NCBI GenBank assembly: GCA_018771605.1
Contig: CP076324.1
Coordinates: forward strand, 868,001-932,000
Direction: 5' to 3'
From: Aquificota bacterium
GTDB lineage: Bacteria; Aquificota; Aquificia; Aquificales; Aquificaceae
Length of the DNA stretch: 64,000 nt
In this document: in pieces, positions 33,428 to 42,259 of the stretch
Layout: every line of letters begins with the position of its first letter
Position numbering within the stretch: position 1 is the stretch's first letter
Notes under the pieces: generated by a model
Seen by the model: only the letters and a program-made list of their open reading frames with translations
Database searches by the model: none
Told to the model about the DNA's origin: nothing
Program-made: the position numbers and the translations under genes

Positions 33428-33456
33428 TTGACAAAATGCAAAATAAGGAGTATACT
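33428..33456 (+). promoter_or_regulatory. Consensus sigma-70 promoter of the export operon
   Basis: A perfect TTGACA -35 box (33428-33433), a 17-bp spacer and a TATACT -10 box (33451-33456). They lie 43 bases upstream of the Wza-like start codon, which has its own GGAGG Shine-Dalgarno (33489-33493). The region 33358-33427 between IS and promoter has only the hairpin described. Confidence 0.75.
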
Positions 33457-33498
33457 CTATATTGCTTAGCGATAGCCAATCTAAATTTGGAGGTAAGT

Positions 33499-36012
33499 AT
33501 GGAGATTTTTCTGAAATTGAGGTACTCATTTTTTATTATATTTATATTATTATACTTTGTAGTTGCACAGTCTCAGGAGATGATAGATCCAAGTCAAAGT
33601 CCTTCTACAAACCAACAGACTTTACCACCTGATTCTGTAATTCAACAATTAAAAGATTTACAAAATACACGTATAGAGAATAAAAAATCTACAGTAGAGA
33701 ATAAAGAAATTAAAAAAAATCAAGAAGAGAAAGAAGAAAAAACTGAAGAAAAAGAGAAAGAGAGTAAATATATAACTGAGAAAGCTGAATTAGAAGAATC
33801 TGATATAGAAAATAATTTAAATAAGATTTATTCAGATGTATTAAAAGATAAAAAATTAAAGCAGTTTGGTTATGATTTCTTTAAAGGATCAAAAAAGGCT
33901 TTATCTCCTGTTGGAGATGATTATATATTAGGTCCGGGAGATAACTTAAAAGTGTTTTTATGGGGAGATCCTGTTGATATTCTGTATTTAGATAGAGAAG
34001 TTTCTTTAGAAGTGTCTAGAGATGGAACAGTTTATATTCCAAATGTTGGTGTATTAAATGTAGCAGGATTAAAAATAGGAGATTTTAAAAAGATATTAAC
34101 CCAAAGACTTTCCAGTAAGTATAAAAATCTAAAAGTGGATGTGGTACTTGAAAAGCTTAGAGCATTTAAAGTTTATACAACAGGCTTTGTTAAAAATCCG
34201 GGAGTGATACTTGTAAATCCTCTTGATAATCTAATAGATGCTTTAACTTTAGCAGGAGGTGTAAGCAAAAATGGTTCTTTAAGAAATATAGAAATAAAGA
34301 GAAAAACACCAGATGGTATAATCACCTATAAAGTAGACCTGTACGATTTGTTTATAAAAGGTTTACCTGTAGATGTAAAGTTAAGAGATGAAGATGTTAT
34401 ATATGTCCCACCTATAGGAGACACGGTTGCAATAGCTGGAGATGTAAAAAGACCGGCTATATACGAGCTTAAAGATGAAAAAACTTTGGAAGACGTAATA
34501 AAATTTGCAGGAGGTTTCAACCCATCTGTAAGTGAAGTGTTTGTAAGGTTGTCAAGATTTTCTAAAGATGGAGTAAAAATTTTCGAAGGAAGTTTATCAG
34601 ATAAAGATTTTATAAAAACAAAACTATTAAACGGAGATTTTTTATTTTTTGGCCAGAAACCTTCTGTAATGGAAAATGCCATCCTTGTAAAAGGAGAAGT
34701 ATACTACCCGGGATATTACTCAATTAACGACACAAAAACCTTAAAAGAACTTATAGATAAAGCTAAACCTTTAGTAAACGCAGAAATAGTACAAATAATC
34801 AGAGAAAATAAGGAAACTTTTTCAACTAAAATTAAGGATATAATAGAAAATAAATTAGATATAGATCTAAATTCCAAGGATACTGTTATTTTTTACAACA
34901 AGTACTTATCAGAGCCCATATATGTTTTTGGTTATGTAAAACAAAGCCAAACAGTACCTTACTATCCAAATATAAGATTACTTGATGTTTTAAGGGATGT
35001 TGAATTTAAAGAGGATATTAGAAGATTAAAAGCAATAGTTATTAAAAATAAAGAATTGGAAAAGATAAAAAGAAAAACTAACGAACTTGAAAGTTTAAAA
35101 GAAGAAGATTTAATTGGTTTAAATTACGATACTGTATATCTTTATGATTTATTGGTTAAATATGATGAAAGTAAAAACATAAATCTATATCCGGGTGATA
35201 CTGTAGTAATCCTAAAAACTGCCAGAAGTGAAAAAGCTCCTTCTGTTACTATTTTGGGAGAAGTGAAAAATCCGGGTAAGTATGAAATTGATAGAAGCAC
35301 AACTTTAGCAGATGTTATAAAGAAAGCTGGTGGTTATACAGAAAATGCATATCCACAAGGTCTAATTTTTATAAGAGATACTATCAAAAAACTACAAAAA
35401 GAAAAATTAGAAACAACAATGTCCCTTTTAGAAGAAGAGTTTATCAAATCAACTAGACAAGTCTCTTTTGCAACAGAAGAAGAGAAGCAAGCTGCCTTAA
35501 TGGCTATCCAAGAGCAAAAAAAGTTAATCCAATTAATGAGAAAAAAAGCAGAGTTTGGCCTTGGAAGAATTGCTTTAGACATTCCACCTACACTACAAGA
35601 GCTTGAGAAATCAAACCAAAACATTGTATTAGAAGATGGTGATACTGTTATTGTACCTTCAAGACCAAGTTATATTTTAGTCTTGGGTGATGTTTATAAC
35701 CAGATAGCCCTTCCTTATGTAAAAGGGTATAGGTTGAAGGATTATTTAGAAATGGTGGGAGGAGTTGGTAAAAACGCAGATAAAAAGAACATTTACATTA
35801 TAAAAGCAAATGGAAGGGTTGTTTCTTCCCAATCGGTAGGAAGGTCATTTTTACTATGGTCAGGTTTAGAAGATTATCAGCTGTCAGAAGGTGATACTAT
35901 AGTAGTCCCAACAGAGCTTAAAATACCTATAGCTTGGAGACCTATGATAAAAGATATAGTACAAATAATATTCCAATCTATATCAACAGCAGTACTTGCT
36001 AAGAGGTTATAA
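33499..36012 (+). CDS. Polysaccharide export protein with multiple SLBB domains (Wza-like)
   Basis: An 837-residue outer-membrane or periplasmic export protein. A signal peptide (about 1-25) and a charged Glu/Lys-rich linker precede the poly-export domain (DDYILGPGDNLKVFLWGDP, SLEVSRDGTVYIPNVGVLNVAGL). Several SLBB-type repeats follow (KVYTTGFVKNPGV, VAIAGDVKRPAIYELKDEKTLEDVI, VTILGEVKNPGKYEI, YILVLGDVYNQIALPYVKGY). It is much longer than E. coli Wza because of the extra SLBB units. The ATG at 33499 has GGAGG 5 bases upstream, so the longer upstream frame is unlikely. Codon use is strongly AT-rich. Confidence 0.9.
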   Translation: MEIFLKLRYSFFIIFILLYFVVAQSQEMIDPSQSPSTNQQTLPPDSVIQQLKDLQNTRIENKKSTVENKEIKKNQEEKEEKTEEKEKESKYITEKAELEESDIENNLNKIYSDVLKDKKLKQFGYDFFKGSKKALSPVGDDYILGPGDNLKVFLWGDPVDILYLDREVSLEVSRDGTVYIPNVGVLNVAGLKIGDFKKILTQRLSSKYKNLKVDVVLEKLRAFKVYTTGFVKNPGVILVNPLDNLIDALTLAGGVSKNGSLRNIEIKRKTPDGIITYKVDLYDLFIKGLPVDVKLRDEDVIYVPPIGDTVAIAGDVKRPAIYELKDEKTLEDVIKFAGGFNPSVSEVFVRLSRFSKDGVKIFEGSLSDKDFIKTKLLNGDFLFFGQKPSVMENAILVKGEVYYPGYYSINDTKTLKELIDKAKPLVNAEIVQIIRENKETFSTKIKDIIENKLDIDLNSKDTVIFYNKYLSEPIYVFGYVKQSQTVPYYPNIRLLDVLRDVEFKEDIRRLKAIVIKNKELEKIKRKTNELESLKEEDLIGLNYDTVYLYDLLVKYDESKNINLYPGDTVVILKTARSEKAPSVTILGEVKNPGKYEIDRSTTLADVIKKAGGYTENAYPQGLIFIRDTIKKLQKEKLETTMSLLEEEFIKSTRQVSFATEEEKQAALMAIQEQKKLIQLMRKKAEFGLGRIALDIPPTLQELEKSNQNIVLEDGDTVIVPSRPSYILVLGDVYNQIALPYVKGYRLKDYLEMVGGVGKNADKKNIYIIKANGRVVSSQSVGRSFLLWSGLEDYQLSEGDTIVVPTELKIPIAWRPMIKDIVQIIFQSISTAVLAKRL

Positions 36013-36014
36013 AT

Positions 36015-37166
36015 ATGGAAGAAAAGAATGTAAATACTCAACATAACAACTGTAATGAGGACGAAATAGACCTTTTTCAGCTATGGGATACTATATGGTC
36101 TAATAGAAAATTTATAGCAGCTTTCACTGGAATTATAACAGTTTTAGCTGCAGTTATTTCTTTTGTACTACCTAAAACTTACACAAGTGAAGCTGTTTTA
36201 CTCCCAGTAGGAGGAGACTCTAAAAGTGGTCTATCATCTATAGCAGCTATGGCAGGTTTACCTATACAAACAGACCAAAAGCAAGCAAATGTAAAGGCAG
36301 TTTTAGAAAGTTTAACTTTAAAAGAAAGAGTGATAAAAGATCTTAATTTGTTAGATGAGATACTTAAAGATAAAAAATCTGAGTATAAGTACCCTTATCA
36401 AGTTGCAGCTGAAAGTTTAAATAAAGTTATAAAAGTTAATATAGACAATAAAAACAACACTATAAAAGTTTCTGTTGATTGGAAAAATCCTGATATGGCA
36501 CAGAAAATAAATCAAAGTGTAATAGAAAACTTAAGAAAAATATTAAATGAAAAAGCATTTACCGTAGCTAAAATGAATAGAATATTTTATGAAAACCAGT
36601 TAGAAGAAACAAAAAATCAATTGAAGCAAGCCATGGATCAGCTAAACAAGATACAAAAAGAAAAACAGGTCATCTTACCAGAAAATCAGATACAAAGCCA
36701 GGTTAAACTTTATGCAGATTTAATAGCAGAAAAACTGCAGTTAGAGGCAAAAATAAAAACAATGTCAACAGTTTTAACACCAGACCACCCAGAGCTAAAA
36801 TCTGCTTACAACCGTTTGGCTTTTTTAAACCAAAAGATAGCAGAGGTGGAAGGTAAAGTAAACACAGAATCTCCTTTATCAGTAGAAAAAACCTTATCAG
36901 CAATCCCAGAGTATACTTCCTACTATTTAAAAGTTCAACAGTTAAAAGCAAAGTATGAAATATTAGCAAAACTTTTAGAACAAACAAGAATAGATGAATT
37001 AAAAGAAAATCTATACGTAGAAGTAATAGACTATCCTACCTATCCGGAAAAACCTTCAAAGCCAAAGAAAAAACTTATGGTAGCTGTTTCCTTTGTATCA
37101 GCTTTATTTTTAGCTATATTTATAGTATTTATTAGAGAAGCTATAAAAAATAGAAGAAAACAATGA
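36015..37166 (+). CDS. Wzz/GNVR-type polysaccharide co-polymerase
   Basis: A 383-residue inner-membrane protein: first helix about residues 32-50 after EDEIDLFQLWDTIWSNRKF. A Wzz domain follows (YTSEAVLLPVGG), then a long coiled coil around 190-300 with a GNVR-like segment, the Pro-rich DYPTYPEKPSKPKKKL motif, and the final helix. There is no tyrosine kinase domain. It starts 2 bases after the export gene and overlaps the next gene by 4. It controls chain length and links polymerase and export. Confidence 0.9.
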   Translation: MEEKNVNTQHNNCNEDEIDLFQLWDTIWSNRKFIAAFTGIITVLAAVISFVLPKTYTSEAVLLPVGGDSKSGLSSIAAMAGLPIQTDQKQANVKAVLESLTLKERVIKDLNLLDEILKDKKSEYKYPYQVAAESLNKVIKVNIDNKNNTIKVSVDWKNPDMAQKINQSVIENLRKILNEKAFTVAKMNRIFYENQLEETKNQLKQAMDQLNKIQKEKQVILPENQIQSQVKLYADLIAEKLQLEAKIKTMSTVLTPDHPELKSAYNRLAFLNQKIAEVEGKVNTESPLSVEKTLSAIPEYTSYYLKVQQLKAKYEILAKLLEQTRIDELKENLYVEVIDYPTYPEKPSKPKKKLMVAVSFVSALFLAIFIVFIREAIKNRRKQ

Positions 37167-38266
37167 TGAGATTTTTACTTTATGTAAATCATCTTGGTAA
37201 AAGGACTACGAATGCTACAGCTATAACGATTTTGGCTAAGGATTTGTCAAACTACTTACTAAACACAGGACACGAAGTTGTAATCGTTGGTAATAAAGAT
37301 TTGGTAGAAGAAGATATAAATGTACCTTACTACAGTTTAGATAAAAATGGAAAAGGTGATATAAATTACGCAAAAAGTTTAGCTAAAGTTATAAAAAATT
37401 ATAAACCAGATATCATACATGCTTTTATGAAACCAATGTGTATAAATTTATCTCTATCTACTTTCTTTTGGAGAGAAAAAAACGCTTTTTATACAGGTAG
37501 CTTTCATAACTCAGATAATTTTAGAAAGTATGGTAAAAAAATTTATTTACCATACAGATTTCTTGTAAAAAAATTGTTAGAAAGGTTAGATATTATTACA
37601 GGACCTTCAAATACTATTTTGAAAGATATAAAAGACACTTACTTTTTTCCAGAAAAAAGACTTAAAATTTTAAACAACTTTATAAACTTTTCACTAATTG
37701 AAAAGCTAAGTCAAGAACCTATAGATATCAATGGAGATTTTATTGTAAATGTAGGAAGGTTAGAAGAACAAAAAAATCAAAAGGCTTTAATAAGAGTATT
37801 TTACAAAGTAAACGAAGTTTTTCCCAATCTAAAATTAGTAATTGTAGGAGATGGCAGCTTAAAAGAAGAGTTAATTAACCTATCAAAATCTTTAAATTTA
37901 GAAGACAAGATTATCTTTACAGGTTACCAAAACAATCCTTGGAAGTACATAAGAAGATCAAAAGCGTTTGTTTTAACATCTATTTTTGAGGGATTACCTT
38001 TGGTTTTAATAGAATCTATGTACTTGAAAGTACCCATTTTATCTTTTGATATTGAGCCTTCTAAAGAAATAACCGAAAATGGTAAACTTGGTATCTTAAC
38101 TAAGTCTTTCAATGAAGATGAGTTGTCAGAAAAAATTATTCATCTTTTAAAAAATCCTGAAAGTTTTAAAGATATGATAGATAAAGCTTATAAAAAATCA
38201 CTTTCTTTTTCTCCAGAAAACTTTGTAAATCAGTTAATCAAGTATAAAGAGGAGTTTAAAAAATGA
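37163..38266 (+). CDS. Glycosyltransferase family 4 (GT-B)
   Basis: A 367-residue cytoplasmic glycosyltransferase. The N-terminal domain opens with LLYVNHLGKRTTNATAI. The C-terminal GT1/GT4 domain includes NVGRLEEQKNQKALIRVF, VIVGDGSLKEELINLS and SIFEGLPLVLIESMYLKVPI, carrying the E-x7-E sugar-nucleotide motif. The sugar donor is unknown. It is overlapped at both ends by neighbours (4 bases each). Confidence 0.88.
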   Translation: MMRFLLYVNHLGKRTTNATAITILAKDLSNYLLNTGHEVVIVGNKDLVEEDINVPYYSLDKNGKGDINYAKSLAKVIKNYKPDIIHAFMKPMCINLSLSTFFWREKNAFYTGSFHNSDNFRKYGKKIYLPYRFLVKKLLERLDIITGPSNTILKDIKDTYFFPEKRLKILNNFINFSLIEKLSQEPIDINGDFIVNVGRLEEQKNQKALIRVFYKVNEVFPNLKLVIVGDGSLKEELINLSKSLNLEDKIIFTGYQNNPWKYIRRSKAFVLTSIFEGLPLVLIESMYLKVPILSFDIEPSKEITENGKLGILTKSFNEDELSEKIIHLLKNPESFKDMIDKAYKKSLSFSPENFVNQLIKYKEEFKK

Positions 38267-39681
38267 AAAAATTGTTATCTATAATTTTTTTATTACTTTT
38301 AATTTTCAAAAATACAAACGCTTACGAAAACTTATTTATACCTCTTGATATGTTTAATGAATATAGAAAAATAGATTTAGGTATAAATCAACGTTATACA
38401 ACTACAGGGATAAAACCTTATACTTGCGAGAAAAGTAGCGTTGTATATAGTCAATTATCTAATTTCTGTAAAGATATATCTATTTTTAGTAGCACAGATT
38501 TTAAACTTTACTACACGAATAATAAAAATGCGTTTTCTATCATACCAGAGGAAGAAGGTATAAAATTAGAAAAAGGTATAAATAATATTTTACAAATAAA
38601 TGGTGGGTTAAATGTCAAAGATAGGTTTTCTTTTTACTACGAGACAAGATTAATTCAAACAGAAAAGGATTCTTACTCAACTGTACATAGAGCTACTTTT
38701 TCCTTATTTTTCAATAACTTAATAATAACAACAGGTAAAGATAACATCAAAGTAGGACCTTCAAAGTATGGAAATCTTTTTTCTTCTACAAATCCTCCTT
38801 TCTATCAAATCAATTTAAGAAATAACAAACCTTATGAATTTTTTGGGCTTTTAGATTTTATATTAATGTATGGATACTTAAAAGAAGATAGAAAAGACCA
38901 CTCCAACCCTAATTTAGTGTTTGCTAGATTAGATTATAAACCAAGCAGATTTTTAGAAATAGGTATCAACAGAGCTGTATTGTTTGGTGGTGAAGGAAGG
39001 CCATCGTATAAGATATACGAGTATCCAAAAGTATTCTATGGTAGTGAAGAAACAACAGGTGGTAGATTTGATAATGATTCCTATCTAGGTTACGATATAA
39101 AAATAGATTTTCCTTTTAAAAGTTTTGATATATTTCAAATATATTACGAAAACAATGCCACAGACGTAGAATCTCCTCTTAAAAAAGGAGATCCTAAAAA
39201 AATCCATTTCCCTCTTATAATTTTTAAATTTCATGATAATGCAGAAACAATAGGCTTAAAGTTAAAAAGAAAAGACATTTATCTTAACTTAGAATATACA
39301 AGCACAGGTAAGAGTATGTATATAAACCATAACTATCCACAAGAAGGTTTATCTTATAAAGGTTTTATTCTAGGCTATCCTTATGGTAGAAGTATAGAGC
39401 ATATATTTTTAGAATTTGGAAAAGTAAATAATGATTCCCACGCTTTATTTGAAATAGGTTACTTGAGACAACCTGTAGATATATCTACGAATTTAAGGAT
39501 GAAAGACTACTATTTTAAACTCACATTTGGAAAAAATTTTCAAAAATTTTCTACGAATGTATATACAAAAATTGACTATTTTAAGAATCTAAATATAGCT
39601 GATAGAACAAATGATTTTAAAATTATAAATGAAAATAAAGTTGTTTATACACTCGGCATTAGCTTAAATTATAAATTCTAA
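38263..39681 (+). CDS. Wzi-like capsule assembly outer-membrane protein
   Basis: A 472-residue protein with a signal peptide (residues 1-20). The body is rich in alternating aromatic beta-strands, ending YTLGISLNYKF with a terminal Phe as in outer-membrane barrels. Segments such as RLDYKPSRFLEIGINRAVLFGGEGRP resemble the capsule assembly Wzi family, which retains capsule on the cell surface. Assignment rests on the barrel pattern plus its place downstream of Wza/Wzz genes. Confidence 0.75.
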   Translation: MKKLLSIIFLLLLIFKNTNAYENLFIPLDMFNEYRKIDLGINQRYTTTGIKPYTCEKSSVVYSQLSNFCKDISIFSSTDFKLYYTNNKNAFSIIPEEEGIKLEKGINNILQINGGLNVKDRFSFYYETRLIQTEKDSYSTVHRATFSLFFNNLIITTGKDNIKVGPSKYGNLFSSTNPPFYQINLRNNKPYEFFGLLDFILMYGYLKEDRKDHSNPNLVFARLDYKPSRFLEIGINRAVLFGGEGRPSYKIYEYPKVFYGSEETTGGRFDNDSYLGYDIKIDFPFKSFDIFQIYYENNATDVESPLKKGDPKKIHFPLIIFKFHDNAETIGLKLKRKDIYLNLEYTSTGKSMYINHNYPQEGLSYKGFILGYPYGRSIEHIFLEFGKVNNDSHALFEIGYLRQPVDISTNLRMKDYYFKLTFGKNFQKFSTNVYTKIDYFKNLNIADRTNDFKIINENKVVYTLGISLNYKF

Positions 39682-39722
39682 ACTTTGCTAAAATATTAAA
39701 AATCAAAATTGAGGTTTGTGAG

Positions 39723-40130
39723 ATGAAAAGGATTCTTATTTTAATAAGTTTTATTGCGTTTTTAACCTCTTGTGCTTCTAATGAGATAGTTATCCAGCCA
39801 AATGCTCCTATTAACTTCATAGCCAAAACTGAGAGAAAAGGTGATTACACTTTTATCATTCCTTCAAACTTTCAGTTTTTAGAAAGTGAGTCTTTGATTT
39901 TTGAAGGTAATGGAGTTTACAGAGCTTATCTTATCTACAAAGGAGAGGGTTATATACAGGATTTAGTTAACTTTTTTGATAGAGAGATGTCTAAGAATGG
40001 TTGGACTAAATTTTCAGCTCTCATTGGGAGAGATGCCCTTTTATCTTATAAGAAGGATAATCAGCTTATTGTGATAAAGATACAGTATGGACTTACAAAT
40101 ACTTATATAAAGATGATTTTAACGAGGTAG
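39723..40130 (+). CDS. Small lipoprotein of unknown function
   Basis: A 135-residue lipoprotein with signal peptide and lipobox FLTSCAS. The mature part is a single alpha/beta domain (DLVNFFDREMSKNGWTKFSAL) with a pattern resembling small envelope lipoproteins of the DUF type that bind hydrophobic ligands; I do not recognise a named family. It follows the Wzi-like gene by 41 bases and precedes the agmatine deiminase fragment. Confidence 0.7.
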   Translation: MKRILILISFIAFLTSCASNEIVIQPNAPINFIAKTERKGDYTFIIPSNFQFLESESLIFEGNGVYRAYLIYKGEGYIQDLVNFFDREMSKNGWTKFSALIGRDALLSYKKDNQLIVIKIQYGLTNTYIKMILTR

Positions 40131-40134
40131 TAAG

Positions 40135-40260
40135 TTGAGAAGACTCTATATGCCTGCAGAGTGGGAAAAACATTATGGAACTTGGCTTTCTTACCCTTAC
40201 AATCCAGACACGTTTTTTGAAAAGATAGATGATGTTAGAGATAAGTATGTTGAGATGATT
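40135..40260 (+). pseudogene. Agmatine deiminase / PAD-family N-terminal fragment
   Basis: The first about 40 residues, RRLYMPAEWEKHYGTWLSYPYNPDTFF and DDVRDKYVEMI, match the start of agmatine deiminase (PAD_porph fold). After about 40260 the frame continues only as antisense of the convergent manC gene and has no family resemblance. The gene has therefore lost about 90% of its length at a junction with manC. Confidence 0.75.
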
Positions 40261-41156
40261 AATTTGTTTGAAATTATTACAGAGTTTTTTGTATCTATGT
40301 CTACTACTTTTCCTTCTTTTACGTTTTGGTTTTGGTCTTTGTCTAAGGTTTGATAAACGCTATCCCATGACCCAAGGTCAGACCATTTTAGGTCAAGAGG
40401 TATGACAGCTGCTTTGCCTGTTTTTTCCATTATGGCATAATCTATGGATATATCTGGCATATTTTGAAAGTTTTCAAGTAAGGATTGGTAGGAGTTTTCT
40501 TGGAAAAGTTGATATATGTCTAGGCTGTGTTTTTTTAGTTCTTGAAGGATATTTGAGATAGTAAAGGCAAACATCCCACTGTTCCAGTAGTAGTTTCCTT
40601 TTTGTATGTAGGATTGGGCTTTTTCTAATGAAGGTTTTTCGTGGAATTTTACTACTTTGTATGTGTAATCGTTAATTTTTTCTCCTGACTCTATGTAGCC
40701 GTATCCTGTTTCTGGTTTTGTTGGTTTTATTCCAAAGGTTATAAGGTAATCTTTTGCTACTTTTTCTGCTTTTTTTACATAATCTACAAAAAGGTCAGTT
40801 GGTTCTATAAGGTGGTCTGAAGGGAATATACCTAAAACCTCGTCTTCTGGAAGATCTAACTGCTCTATTGCAAACTTTAGGGCTAAAGCAATAGCAGGAG
40901 CTGTATTTCTACCAACTGGTTCCTCTATTAGATGGTAGTTGGTTATTCCTATTTCTTTAAGTTGATTTATAACGTGGAATTTATACTCTTTATTTGTAAT
41001 TATGATTGGATCTTTTGAGATTGGAGATAATCTTAAAACTGTATTTTGAAATAAGGATTTATTGCTTCCTATTTTTAAAAACTGTTTTGGGTAATTTTTT
41101 CTTGATAAGGGAAACAACCTCGTCCCACTTCCACCTGCAAGTATAACAGCTTTCAT
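40197..41156 (-). CDS. manC: Mannose-1-phosphate guanylyltransferase, truncated C-terminus
   Basis: The 319-residue frame contains the nucleotidyltransferase domain: [84 protein letters not shown] and LKWSDLGSWDSV. The normal continuation after TKNSVIISNKLI (a left-handed beta-helix or GMP linker) is replaced by about 20 unrelated residues read antisense through the agmatine deiminase fragment. GDP-mannose synthesis by this product may be impaired. Confidence 0.8.
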   Translation of the reverse strand: MKAVILAGGSGTRLFPLSRKNYPKQFLKIGSNKSLFQNTVLRLSPISKDPIIITNKEYKFHVINQLKEIGITNYHLIEEPVGRNTAPAIALALKFAIEQLDLPEDEVLGIFPSDHLIEPTDLFVDYVKKAEKVAKDYLITFGIKPTKPETGYGYIESGEKINDYTYKVVKFHEKPSLEKAQSYIQKGNYYWNSGMFAFTISNILQELKKHSLDIYQLFQENSYQSLLENFQNMPDISIDYAIMEKTGKAAVIPLDLKWSDLGSWDSVYQTLDKDQNQNVKEGKVVDIDTKNSVIISNKLIISTYLSLTSSIFSKNVSGL

Positions 41157-41169
41157 ACAGTTCCTCCTC

Positions 41170-42228
41170 CTATTTCAAAAATGGTCCTGCTTTTGTGTGT
41201 ATTAATTTTTTATACGTTAAATTATAAATCACAGCAAAGATAAAACAAACAACAACCAAATATAAGGTATTACTGTAAAACACTACAGCTGGGACAACTG
41301 CAAAAAGGTTTAAAATCCAAAGGAAAATAGAAGTTAGGGAATTTTGTAAAACTTTGTTTTGAATGTTAAACTTTCTTGAGATGAATATCCTGTAGATAAT
41401 GGTATGTAAATGTAATGCATCTGGGTCAAAAGCAGATTTTTCTTGAATAAATTTTCTTCTGTATATTGAAAACAAAACATCGTAAACAGGATAAAAGTTA
41501 ACAGCCAAGGCAAACCAAGGAGAAACAGATGGGTTATTTTTAACAAGAAGTACTACTAAAACACCTATCCAAAAACCTATAAAGTAAGCTCCCCCATCTC
41601 CTAAAAAAATCTTGCCAAAGGGAAAGTTTAAAATAAAAAATCCAAGTAATGCAAAAATTGTCATTATAGAAAGGTCTCTAACTAAAAAGTCTCCTACATT
41701 GTTTGCTACGTATGTTATAGCTAATAGAATCATAATACTAACACCAGATGCAAGACCATTAAAACCATCTATAATGTTTATTGCGTTAGACAGTCCCACA
41801 AGTGCAAAGACAGTAAATAAAAATGATATTAAACTTATTGATAAAATTGGATCTATCAATGGGACATCAACTTTTGTGATTTTTACATCTAAGATAAAGA
41901 AAGCCGCAGTTGCACCAACTGACATAAGTATAAGTCTCATTTTTGGATGTAGAGATCGTGTTAAATATTCTATAAATCCGGAGAGAAAAACAGGTAGAGA
42001 TACAATAATATAAATCCAAAACTTAGGATTATAAAGCAACAGTCCAACACTTAAGGCAACAAAGATACCAAATCCTCCTATTCTTGGAGTAGGATTTTCA
42101 TGAAACCTCTGTGGTCCTTCATGTAGATGGTCTGTAATAAAGAGATCTAACCTTTTAGAGAAAAATATAATAAAAGTGTTTATAAGTATGTTTGAGATAA
42201 GTATTATTAACAAATTAAATATAGTCAT
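41170..42228 (-). CDS. WecA/MraY-family glycosyl-1-phosphate transferase (AT-rich paralogue)
   Basis: A 352-residue integral membrane enzyme with about ten helices that loads a sugar-1-phosphate on undecaprenyl phosphate to start surface glycan synthesis. Motifs: GPQRFHENPTPRIGGFGIF, NAINIIDGFNGLASGVS (catalytic Asp), FGKIFLGDGGAYFIGFW and HLHTIIYRIF. A paralogue of similar layout lies at 52472-53512. Its ATG originally overlapped the stop of the glycosyltransferase now at 43216-44340; IS copy 2 separates them. Confidence 0.9.
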   Translation of the reverse strand: MTIFNLLIILISNILINTFIIFFSKRLDLFITDHLHEGPQRFHENPTPRIGGFGIFVALSVGLLLYNPKFWIYIIVSLPVFLSGFIEYLTRSLHPKMRLILMSVGATAAFFILDVKITKVDVPLIDPILSISLISFLFTVFALVGLSNAINIIDGFNGLASGVSIMILLAITYVANNVGDFLVRDLSIMTIFALLGFFILNFPFGKIFLGDGGAYFIGFWIGVLVVLLVKNNPSVSPWFALAVNFYPVYDVLFSIYRRKFIQEKSAFDPDALHLHTIIYRIFISRKFNIQNKVLQNSLTSIFLWILNLFAVVPAVVFYSNTLYLVVVCFIFAVIYNLTYKKLIHTKAGPFLK

Positions 42229-42259
42229 GGTCTATTTAGTATCTCCTTATATAAATCTA
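42228..42259. repeat. Left 32-bp direct repeat flanking IS copy 2
   Basis: These 32 bases recur exactly at 43228-43259, directly outside the other IS end. Because adjacent bases also agree, the duplication could be counted as 32-34 bp. It is the target-site duplication of copy 2. Confidence 0.92.
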
